Below, piece after piece: positions 36,267 through 43,808 of a stretch of DNA of 64,000 nucleotides. Source of the DNA: Frateuria_A sp051900535 (GTDB taxonomy: Bacteria > Pseudomonadota > Gammaproteobacteria > Xanthomonadales > Rhodanobacteraceae). The stretch spans positions 868,001 to 932,000 of the forward strand of contig NZ_JBHZGI010000001.1 in NCBI RefSeq assembly GCF_051900535.1, in the 5' to 3' direction. Within the stretch, counting starts at the first letter, position 1; the number at the start of each line of letters is the position of its first letter. Both the position numbers and the translations under genes were made by a program. The notes under the pieces were generated by a model that was not told the origin of the DNA, did not search any database, and saw only the letters and a list, made by a program, of their open reading frames with translations.

Positions 36267-37127
36267 TTAATCGCCGCCAACGACAGCGCTCGCGGGAACG
36301 GCTTCCCCTTCCAGTAAGAAGAGTTCGTTGACCAGATAGAACTCTCGATAGGCTTGATAGACGTTGCGCTGCTCTTCACGATGAGCAAGCGGATTGCGAA
36401 AAGCCAGAAATGAAGCTTCAAACAGCTGAGCGCGCCCCTCGACCTCACCGGCAGGCAATCCGTTCCATATAAGACAAGCGCCGGAGCCCCGGAAAGCCTT
36501 ACGAAACACTTCTTTGCCAGAGGTACCGATAGGTAGCCCGGCACGCCTCGCGACAATTGACTCAAGCCTGCGGAACGCTTCAAAAACGGCCTTGTCGGGG
36601 TCTCGCTCCAACGCCAGCGCCAAGTCGACAATGCGCTCGTCGACCACTGACCATGGGACGCACGGTGTGAACTGCTCTCGCATCGCTGCCTCAGCAGGCC
36701 CTCGCCCCTGCAACCCCTCGTATCGATAGTCCCAAATCCGAGTCGGCCTGACGATTGGCGCTTGCAAGATGGACCTCACGTCCGCATTCGTGAGGCGATT
36801 CTCGTCCAGCCGATGCAAGAGGTACGACGACACCACAACCTCTTCGACATCGACTCCGAAGCGTTCGAGAAGATGCAGTGCTATGGAAAGACCGGCAGTT
36901 CCTTCGCCGGAGTAGCCAGAGGCGAAGCCGCAGCGCACAAATATCGGCTCCGGATCGTTGCCCGCAATATAGAAGCCGTGGCGTCCCTCGGCAGACAGCA
37001 GAAGAGCACGTTCGATCGCAGCCGACGAAGCCAAGAGACGCGACAGAGCATCCAGACAGGACCGGGTCGTTTGATGAGAACCCACGTACTGCGCCACGGC
37101 AAGCTGTGCGGACCTGAAAAGCTTCAT
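36267..37127 (-). CDS. TIGR02391-like HEPN-domain protein
   Basis: 286 aa. The C-terminal part looks like the TIGR02391 (Ymh-type) family: FEASFLAFRNPLAHRE contains the HEPN ribonuclease motif Rx4-6H (Arg244 to His249, R-NPLA-H). The N-terminal 170 residues are not recognised. HEPN proteins are common toxins in abortive-infection and toxin-antitoxin modules, where they cleave RNA, but some lack activity. It lies between the possible endonuclease (122 bp on) and the MAE_28990-like HEPN protein (125 bp before), on the same strand. Start ATG 37127 has GAAGG ahead. Confidence 0.6.
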   Translation of the reverse strand: MKLFRSAQLAVAQYVGSHQTTRSCLDALSRLLASSAAIERALLLSAEGRHGFYIAGNDPEPIFVRCGFASGYSGEGTAGLSIALHLLERFGVDVEEVVVSSYLLHRLDENRLTNADVRSILQAPIVRPTRIWDYRYEGLQGRGPAEAAMREQFTPCVPWSVVDERIVDLALALERDPDKAVFEAFRRLESIVARRAGLPIGTSGKEVFRKAFRGSGACLIWNGLPAGEVEGRAQLFEASFLAFRNPLAHREEQRNVYQAYREFYLVNELFLLEGEAVPASAVVGGD

Positions 37128-37252
37128 ACACGCCTTCGCTTGGGCAACCCTCTAGGAATCCACCAACCCGGTTTCATCGATTTCCGGCACCGATGCCCCA
37201 GGGTCCCCCGCAGGCAGCTCGCTGGCTGGGAAGGAACAGGCAAGTTCGGCAT

Positions 37253-37933
37253 CTAGAGCTTGAACCCCTCTCGGGAAACATGCCTCTCAAACTGCCTGAC
37301 GAACGACTCTAGATAGGCCACCGTGCGCGACTTCAATTGTTCCAACTCGCTGGTCGTGTAGCCTGCGCCTACCTCGTCAAATGTCATTAAGCCGTGCGCC
37401 AATTGAACGCGCCTGTCTCTGATGGTGGCTAAATCTGCCCCAGCACGTGATCGAAGAGGTGGACGAAAGCGAAGGCAATGCGACCTGCAAATTTCGAGCA
37501 CTGCAAATTGATCCAAGTTTCCGCCGCCACTTAGCGTGCGAAACCGCGCCTCAGCCGGCTTACTACCGATAACATCCCGCAGAATCGCTATCGCCTCATC
37601 GCGATACTTTTTTCCAGACGCGGAAAACGCGTCCCCTGCCTGCCGAAACCTGGATCCAACCCACAACTCTCTGACCTCGGGTTTGAGATCAACCACGGGG
37701 ATCCCTTGTTCCTTTATTCGATCCCATAAAGCGTCTACGCAGATGCGGACAGTCGCCTCGGTCAAGTTGTACAAAACCAAGAACGTACCCGCCTTTAAGA
37801 GTTTAAACTTCGCTTCCGCGGCATTGCTTTTACGCCGCCCGGTGGCACGAGCCTCTTGAGACCGAAGTACGCCGAACCACAGGTCAACCTCGACCTTGCG
37901 AAGCTTAAACTCATCTAGCAACGGGCCACTCAT
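37253..37933 (-). CDS. MAE_28990-like HEPN nuclease
   Basis: 226 aa. Mostly helical; the C-terminal IRDRRVQLAHGLMTF holds an Rx4-6H motif (Arg174/Arg175 to His180), the HEPN ribonuclease signature. Overall layout and the partner gene fit the MAE_28990/MAE_18760 HEPN families. Its start overlaps the stop of the DUF262 gene by 4 bp (ATGA, 37930-37933), so the two proteins are made together, as in toxin-antitoxin or defence pairs. The expected role is RNA cleavage released on infection or stress; this is from family knowledge and is not shown by the sequence. Confidence 0.7.
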   Translation of the reverse strand: MSGPLLDEFKLRKVEVDLWFGVLRSQEARATGRRKSNAAEAKFKLLKAGTFLVLYNLTEATVRICVDALWDRIKEQGIPVVDLKPEVRELWVGSRFRQAGDAFSASGKKYRDEAIAILRDVIGSKPAEARFRTLSGGGNLDQFAVLEICRSHCLRFRPPLRSRAGADLATIRDRRVQLAHGLMTFDEVGAGYTTSELEQLKSRTVAYLESFVRQFERHVSREGFKL

Positions 37934-39018
37934 GCCGCAGCGGCAAGCAAGCTATCTCGTACAAACTCGATGCGACCGCGCATGCGTGGCCCTGAATTAC
38001 TGGCGTGCGTAGTTGTCTTTTCCTTAAACTCGTCTGATTCCAGCCAATCCATGGAAGTTGGTATCAGCTCGGGCCGTGCCCGTAATGCGAGGTTAACGCC
38101 GACCGCAATGGCCTCAAATCTTACCCTTGGGGTAGTCTTTGCTATTGCGGATTTTGCAAATCCGTAAGGAAAGAATTTTTGTACAAAGTCAAGCATCCGG
38201 TCGAACTCAGAGCGAAACCTTTGCTCTTCAAATTCCTCTCGATGGTCCTTTAGAAACTCATCAAGGAAACCGGCAACATCGTGCCGGAAGGCTTTGTAAC
38301 GTTCAGACAGCGCAAAAAACCTCAGTACAAGCTCTAGCGGCTCACGCCTCGACACCAGAGACGGCGTAATGGGACAAAGTCGCCGGAATCTTGGATCTTC
38401 GGCGCAGCCCTCAAGAAAGGTCATGAACGCGCCCTGGTACGCCCCCCTCCTTACCTCGCTGGGCCTTGCGGATTCCCCCCCTGTGTTTACGCGATTGAAG
38501 ATGTCCTGGCGAGTTTCGAAAGTCGTAGATTCTTCCAGAACGACCAAACGAAGCGCGCGAGCCAAAAACTTGCGTCGTTGAGCCAAGGGAACATCTGCAA
38601 AGCGGAAGCCATTCAAGGCTTGAAGACGCTCCAGTTTTGAAAGCTCAAGGTCTCCGCTGGTGAAAGCTTCAAGTGCGCCCATGCGCTGAACACCATCAAC
38701 AACTTCGAACCTCCCATCTTCCATGTCCGCCAGGAACATCATGGGAATGGGAAGCCCTAGAAAGATCGACTCAACAAAGCGGCTACGCTTGTCGTTTGTC
38801 CAAACCTGTGCGCGTTGATATTCGGGAACGTAGAACTCATCAGCCACGAACTTTGTGACAATGTGCTCAACGGTGAAGTCGCGCAGATCGTATTTAACTT
38901 CGCTCTGTTTCTCACGAATTTGCGCGTCCGCAAGATCCTTCTGGATCGGCGAAATTTCGATTTTTGCGTTAGTTGCCTTCACCGCAGCTCCATTATTCGG
39001 ATTTAATTCAGAAGACAT
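37930..39018 (-). CDS. DUF262 domain protein (GmrSD/ParB-like N-terminal type)
   Basis: 362 aa. The DUF262 motifs are VPEYQRAQVW (64-73), VDGVQRMGALEAF (107-119, the DGxQR box) and FNRVNTGGE, a ParB/Srx-like nucleotide-binding fold also found in GmrS of the GmrSD type IV restriction enzymes. It has only the DUF262 part plus a helical C-terminal half, no GmrD-type nuclease; the nuclease may be the coupled HEPN protein. The frame opens at TTG 39027, but ATG 39018 is the first ATG; neither has a good ribosome site. It begins 12 bp after the icmF stop on the same strand, so it may be read from icmF transcripts. One line inside it (38161) is 26 of 60 GC, against 44 of 60 in icmF (40261). Confidence 0.85.
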   Translation of the reverse strand: MSSELNPNNGAAVKATNAKIEISPIQKDLADAQIREKQSEVKYDLRDFTVEHIVTKFVADEFYVPEYQRAQVWTNDKRSRFVESIFLGLPIPMMFLADMEDGRFEVVDGVQRMGALEAFTSGDLELSKLERLQALNGFRFADVPLAQRRKFLARALRLVVLEESTTFETRQDIFNRVNTGGESARPSEVRRGAYQGAFMTFLEGCAEDPRFRRLCPITPSLVSRREPLELVLRFFALSERYKAFRHDVAGFLDEFLKDHREEFEEQRFRSEFDRMLDFVQKFFPYGFAKSAIAKTTPRVRFEAIAVGVNLALRARPELIPTSMDWLESDEFKEKTTTHASNSGPRMRGRIEFVRDSLLAAAA

Positions 39019-39030
39019 CCTGATCAACCG

Positions 39031-42000
39031 TCACATATTCCGCCGATACTCCCCACCCACGTCATACAACGCGTGACTGATCTGCCCCAAAGAGTTGTAC
39101 TTCACCGCCTCGACCAACTGCTCGAACACGTTCCTCCGCTCCCGCGCCGTCTGCTGCAACCGCTTCAGGCTCTCCGGCGCCAACCCATTCCGCGCCTCCC
39201 CGAACGCCCGCACGTTCGCAATCTGCTGCCCCTTCTCCTCCTCCGTGGAGCGAATTAGCTCGATCTCGGTCGCCACTTCCCCGCCGTGCTCCTTGGCCAG
39301 GAAGGTGTTCACCCCGATCAGCGGCAACGACCCATCATGCTTCTTGTGCTCGTAATACAGCGATTCTTCCTGGATCTTCCCACGCTGGTACATGGTGTCC
39401 ATGGCGCCAAGCACACCACCGCGCTCGCTGATCGCCTCGAACTCCTTGTACACCGCCTCCTCCACCAGGTCGGTCAGCTCTTCGACCACGTAGCTGCCCT
39501 GCCAGGGGTTCTCGTTGAAGTTGAGGCCCAGTTCCTTGTTGATGATCATCTGGATCGCCACGGCGCGGCGCACGCTTTCCTCGGTCGGCGTGGTGATGGC
39601 TTCGTCGTAGGCGTTGGTGTGCAGGCTGTTGCAGTTGTCGAACAGCGCGTAGAGCGCCTGCAGCGTGGTGCGGATGTCGTTGAACTGGATCTCCTGCGCG
39701 TGCAGCGACCGGCCGGAGGTCTGGATGTGGTACTTCATCATCTGGCTGCGCGGGCTGGCGCCGTAGCGCTCGCGCATGGCGCGGGCCCAGATGCGGCGGG
39801 CGACGCGGCCGATGACGGTGTACTCCGGGTCCATGCCGTTACTGAAGAAGAAGCTCAGGTTCGGCGCGAAGTCGTCGATGTGCATGCCCCTGGCGAGGTA
39901 GTACTCGACGATGGTGAAGCCGTTGGAGAGGGTGAAGGCGAGCTGGCTGATCGGGTTCGCGCCAGCTTCGGCGATGTGGTAGCCGGAGATCGACACCGAG
40001 TAGAAGTTGCGGACCTTGTGCTCGACGAAGTACTGCTGGATGTCGCCCATCATGCGCAGGGCGAATTCGGTGCTGAAGATGCAGGTGTTCTGCGCCTGGT
40101 CTTCCTTGAGGATGTCGGCCTGCACGGTGCCGCGCACGGCCTGCAGCGTCTCCTGCTTGATGCGGGCGTAGGTCTCGGCGTCGACGAGCTGGTCGCCGGT
40201 GACGCCGAGCAGGCCGAGGCCCAGCCCGTCGTTGCCCTTGGGTAGCTCACCGGAGTAGCGCGGGCGTTGGCGGCCTTCGTAGAGCTTGGCGATGGCCTTC
40301 TCGGCCTCGGCCCAGCGGGCGGCGTCGGCCTTGAGGTGCTTCTCCACGTTCTGGTCGATGGCGGTGTTCATGAACATCGCCAGGATCATCGGCGCCGGGC
40401 CGTTGATGGTCATGGAGACCGAGGTGGTCGGCGCGGACAGGTCGAAGCCGGAGTAGAGCTTCTTCATGTCGTCCAGGGTGGCGATGTTGACGCCGGAGTT
40501 GCCGATCTTGCCGTAGATGTCCGGGCGCGGGGCCGGGTCTTCGCCGTACAGGGTGACCGAGTCGAACGCGGTGGACAGGCGCGTGGCGGCGCCGCCCTGG
40601 CTCAGGTAGTGGAAGCGGCGGTTGGTGCGCTCCGGGGTGCCCTCGCCGGCGAACATGCGGGTGGGGTCTTCGCCGGTGCGGCGGTAGGGGTAGACGCCGC
40701 CGGTGTAGGGGTAGTGGCCGGGGAGGTTTTCCTTGCCGAGGAAGAGGAGCTGGTCGCCCCAGCTGTCGGTCTTGGGCGGGGCGACCTTGGGGATCTTCTG
40801 GTGGCTCAGGGATTCGCGGTAGTTCTCGACGCGGATGGTTTTGCCGCGGACCTGGTATTCGTTGACGTCCTTGGTGACCGATTCGCGGAGCGCCGGCCAG
40901 TCGCGCAGCAGGTGCACGGATTCGGCGGAGAGTTCCTTCACCGCTTCGTTGTAGCGCTCGCGCAGCAGGGTCAGGGTGCGGTCGCCCTCGGCCTTGAGCT
41001 GGTCGACCGGGTAGCGGTCCAGCGGCTTGGGCAGCGCTTCGTCGCCCAACTCTTTAAGCGACTCGTAGTAGTGCTGCGCCTTGCTGGCGGCTTCGGCCTG
41101 GCGGGCGATGGAGCTGTTGATGCCCCTGCCCTGCTCGGCGATCTCGGCGAGGTAGCGCACGCGGCTGCCGGGGATGAGCACGGTGGCGCGCGGTTCCTTG
41201 AGGCTGGTGTCGAGCTGCGGCTGGAAGTCGCAGTTCGGGGAGGAAAGGAAAAGGGGGTCAGAGTCCCTTTTCGGCCCGCCTGCCCCGTTCTTGCTTGCAC
41301 CTTCGTCCGAAAAGGGACTCTGACCCCCTTTTCCTTTCTTTACCTTCTCGCGCAGCAGGCGACAGAGGTTGACGAACATCCAGGTCACGCCCGGGTCGTT
41401 GAACTGGCTGGCGATGGTCGGGTAGACCGGCACGTCCTCGTCCTTCAGGGCGAAGGCGGTGCGGTTGCGCTTCCACTGCTTGCGCACGTCGCGCAGGGCG
41501 TCTTCGGCGCCGCGCTTGTCGAACTTGTTGAGCACGATCAGCTCGGCGAAGTCGATCATGTCGATCTTCTCGAGCTGGCTGGCGGCGCCGTAGTCGGAGG
41601 TCATCACGTACATCGGGAAGTCGACCAGGTCGACGATCTCCGAGTCGCTCTGGCCGATGCCGGCGGTTTCAACGATGACCAGGTCGTAGGGCTGGCTCTT
41701 GAGGAAGGCGATGCAGTCCTTGAGCACCTCGTTGGTGGCCATGTGCTGGCGGCGGGTGGCCATGGAGCGCATGTACACGCGGTGGGAGCGCAGCGAGTTC
41801 ATGCGGATGCGGTCGCCCAGCAGCGCGCCGCCGGAGCGGCGGCGGGTCGGGTCCACCGCGAGCACGGCGATGCGCATTTCCGGGAAGGCGTGCAGGAAGC
41901 GCAGCAGCAATTCGTCCACCACCGAGGACTTGCCGGCGCCGCCGGTGCCGGTGAGGCCGAGCACCGGGGTCTTGCGGCCGGCCAGGTCCCATTCCTTGCG

Positions 42001-42588
42001 CAGGCGGGTCAGTTCCGGCTCGCCCAGGCGGCTTTCCTCGATGTCGGTGAGCATGTGACCGACGGAGATCTCGTCGTCGATGTCGACCTGCGGCACGCCC
42101 GGCTGCTCGGCCTTCAGGCGCTGGGCCTGGGCGGCGCGGGTGCGCTGCATGACGTCCTCGATCATCTCGGTCAGGCCCATCTTCATCCCGTCGTTGGGGT
42201 GGTAGATGCGCTCGACGCCGTAGGCCTGCAGCTCGCGGATTTCTTCCGGGGTGATGGTGCCGCCGCCACCGCCGAACACGCGGATGTGGCTGGCGCCGCG
42301 CTCCCGCAGCATGTCCACCATGTACTTGAAGTACTCGACGTGGCCGCCCTGGTAGGAGGACAGCGCGATGGCGTCGGCGTCTTCCTGCAGCGCGGCGCGC
42401 ACGACGTCTTCCACCGAGCGGTTGTGGCCCAGGTGGATCACCTCGGCACCCTGGCTCTGGATGATGCGGCGCATGATGTTGATCGCCGCGTCGTGGCCAT
42501 CGAACAGGCTGGCGGCGGTGACGAAACGCAGCGGGGTGGTTTCGGCCTGCGCGGCGGTGGCGGGAACGTGGCTGGCGGGGGAACTCAT
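39031..42588 (-). CDS. icmF: Fused isobutyryl-CoA mutase IcmF
   Basis: 1185 aa, longer than known IcmF (about 1090). N-terminal B12-binding domain (FDGHDAAINIMRR, about 20-150), central MeaI-type G-protein chaperone (P-loop GTGGAGKSS near 215; NKFDKRG), then the mutase barrel and small-subunit part to the end. It interconverts isobutyryl-CoA and butyryl-CoA with adenosylcobalamin; the related methylmalonyl-CoA mutase shares the fold, but the fused order is IcmF's. It serves valine and branched-chain breakdown with the neighbouring leucine genes. Residues about 417-449, in the linker between G-domain and mutase, are encoded by a 96-bp palindromic REP insertion that keeps frame. ATG 42588 has GGAG ahead. 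The defence island starts 12 bp after its stop. Confidence 0.92.
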   Translation of the reverse strand: MSSPASHVPATAAQAETTPLRFVTAASLFDGHDAAINIMRRIIQSQGAEVIHLGHNRSVEDVVRAALQEDADAIALSSYQGGHVEYFKYMVDMLRERGASHIRVFGGGGGTITPEEIRELQAYGVERIYHPNDGMKMGLTEMIEDVMQRTRAAQAQRLKAEQPGVPQVDIDDEISVGHMLTDIEESRLGEPELTRLRKEWDLAGRKTPVLGLTGTGGAGKSSVVDELLLRFLHAFPEMRIAVLAVDPTRRRSGGALLGDRIRMNSLRSHRVYMRSMATRRQHMATNEVLKDCIAFLKSQPYDLVIVETAGIGQSDSEIVDLVDFPMYVMTSDYGAASQLEKIDMIDFAELIVLNKFDKRGAEDALRDVRKQWKRNRTAFALKDEDVPVYPTIASQFNDPGVTWMFVNLCRLLREKVKKGKGGQSPFSDEGASKNGAGGPKRDSDPLFLSSPNCDFQPQLDTSLKEPRATVLIPGSRVRYLAEIAEQGRGINSSIARQAEAASKAQHYYESLKELGDEALPKPLDRYPVDQLKAEGDRTLTLLRERYNEAVKELSAESVHLLRDWPALRESVTKDVNEYQVRGKTIRVENYRESLSHQKIPKVAPPKTDSWGDQLLFLGKENLPGHYPYTGGVYPYRRTGEDPTRMFAGEGTPERTNRRFHYLSQGGAATRLSTAFDSVTLYGEDPAPRPDIYGKIGNSGVNIATLDDMKKLYSGFDLSAPTTSVSMTINGPAPMILAMFMNTAIDQNVEKHLKADAARWAEAEKAIAKLYEGRQRPRYSGELPKGNDGLGLGLLGVTGDQLVDAETYARIKQETLQAVRGTVQADILKEDQAQNTCIFSTEFALRMMGDIQQYFVEHKVRNFYSVSISGYHIAEAGANPISQLAFTLSNGFTIVEYYLARGMHIDDFAPNLSFFFSNGMDPEYTVIGRVARRIWARAMRERYGASPRSQMMKYHIQTSGRSLHAQEIQFNDIRTTLQALYALFDNCNSLHTNAYDEAITTPTEESVRRAVAIQMIINKELGLNFNENPWQGSYVVEELTDLVEEAVYKEFEAISERGGVLGAMDTMYQRGKIQEESLYYEHKKHDGSLPLIGVNTFLAKEHGGEVATEIELIRSTEEEKGQQIANVRAFGEARNGLAPESLKRLQQTARERRNVFEQLVEAVKYNSLGQISHALYDVGGEYRRNM
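41243..41338. repeat. Palindromic REP-type insertion inside icmF
   Basis: Two perfect 32-bp inverted arms (41243-41274 and 41307-41338) around a 32-bp loop, 96 bp in all. The arms contain GGGTCAGAGTCCCTTTTC, related to the RAYT-type REPs elsewhere (GGGTCAGAGTGCACTTTCC). The length is a multiple of three, so icmF reads through it. Confidence 0.9.
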
Positions 42589-42786
42589 GGGGACTCCGAC
42601 ATCGGTGTGCTCTGAACCGCTTGATTCTAGTGGATCGGGGTTAAGGGCGCGGGGAGTCGGGGTGGCCACTAGCTCGGGCAGCGGTGCGTCGGTGGGGCCG
42701 CGGGCGCGGCGTTCAGACGAGTGGATCGGGCAGCGGAGCAGGCGCGGTTTGCGTGGGAGTTCTCGCGACCTGGCCCTTTACGACCC

Positions 42787-43019
42787 GCTTCGACCGGGTT
42801 TACGCGCAAGCCTTGGCCCCTCACCCCAGCCCTCTCCCCGGCGGGGAGAGGGAGCTAATACAACACGCTTCGGCCGGATTTGCCCGCAAGCCTTGGCCAT
42901 TCACCCCAGCCCTCTCCCCGGCGGGAGAGGGAGCGGATAGGGCGTGCTTCGGCCTGGTTTGCCCGCAAGCCTTGGCCATTCACCCCAGCCCTCTCCCCGG
43001 CGGGGAGAGGGAGCAGAGG
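42787..43019. repeat. Three tandem copies of an approx. 80-bp hairpin repeat
   Basis: Units at 42787-42866, 42867-42945 and 42946-43019. Each starts GCTTCG, has GCAAGCCTTGGCC and ends in the palindrome CCTCTCCCCGGCGGGGAGAGG (copy 2 lacks one G). It lies upstream of icmF and directly past the end of the gene at 43033. Hairpins could stop transcription or protect mRNA ends. Confidence 0.85.
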
Positions 43020-43032
43020 CGGGCGTGTCGGC

Positions 43033-43794
43033 TCAGCGTGGTTTGCGGAATTTGAGCAGGAACTTGTCGGTGTGGCCTTTGATCTTCGGGTCGAAGGCGG
43101 CGGCGGCGTGGTCGTCGGCGACGTTACGCAGCGCATTGCTGGCGGCGACGAACTGGAAGCCGGCGCCGATGACTTCCTGCTTCACCACCGCCGGGTCGAT
43201 GCGGTGAAGGTCGTCGGTGCGCGCGAAGCCGCTGCCGGGGGCGGCGGCGTGGTCGAGCACGACGAAGGCGCCGCCGGGCTTGAGCATGGCGAGCAGGCTC
43301 TTGTCGACGCGACTGACGTCCGGCGATCCCATGAACGGGTCGTGCAGGTCGTGGTAGTTCTGCGAGGTCCACACCACATCGGCCGGCTCAGGCGCCGCGA
43401 GTGTGTTCACCGGTTGCACCAGCACCACCACGTTGGCGTACTCGCCCTTGCCGGCGAAGGCCTGCAATGATTTGAGCGGATCGGGTGCGGCCTTCGCCAT
43501 TTCGGCGGGCTCCAGCGCGTAGACCTTGCCAGTGGGACCGATTAGGCGGCTGAACAGCCGCGTGTAGTAGCCGGCGCCGGGCATCAGGTCGACCACCACG
43601 TCGCCACGATGGATACCGGCGAAGGCCAGCACCTCGCCTGGCTTGCGATCGGCGTCCTGCGCCCGGTCGGCCGCGGGCCGGGCGGGGTCGGCGAGGGCCG
43701 CGGCCAGGGGATCGCGCGCGGCAGTGTGAGTGGTCATGGCACAGGCCGCGGCAGCGGCGGCGCACATCGCGAGGAGGAGCAGCAGGCGTTTCAT
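43033..43794 (-). CDS. Exported methyltransferase-fold protein (second copy of family)
   Basis: 253 aa. Signal peptide (hydrophobic 3-20) with a Cys at ACAM that might act as a lipobox. The methyltransferase fold follows: DVVVDLMPGAGYYTRLF (SAM-binding loop), VYALEPAEM, and LLAMLKPGGAFVVLDHAA. It belongs to the same family as 28408-29220 (shared PGAGYYT/PGSGWYT, NYHD/NTHD and LHRI blocks). Activity outside the cytoplasm is uncertain because SAM is cytoplasmic. ATG 43794 has AAGGA ahead. The gene runs leftward with the barrel protein gene 14 bp upstream, so they may form an operon. Confidence 0.75.
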   Translation of the reverse strand: MKRLLLLLAMCAAAAAACAMTTHTAARDPLAAALADPARPAADRAQDADRKPGEVLAFAGIHRGDVVVDLMPGAGYYTRLFSRLIGPTGKVYALEPAEMAKAAPDPLKSLQAFAGKGEYANVVVLVQPVNTLAAPEPADVVWTSQNYHDLHDPFMGSPDVSRVDKSLLAMLKPGGAFVVLDHAAAPGSGFARTDDLHRIDPAVVKQEVIGAGFQFVAASNALRNVADDHAAAAFDPKIKGHTDKFLLKFRKPR

Positions 43795-43808
43795 GGCGAC
43801 AGTCCTTT

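Noticed and set aside
33309..39018. Reading the island as a classical prophage or conjugative element
   Set aside because: No integrase, structural phage or transfer gene is present; only defence-type genes.
40267..42615. Long rightward frame antisense to icmF
   Set aside because: No domain; composition is that of an antisense shadow.
42787..43019. Possible CRISPR array
   Set aside because: Three near-identical 80-bp units with no unique spacers; a tandem hairpin repeat, not CRISPR.
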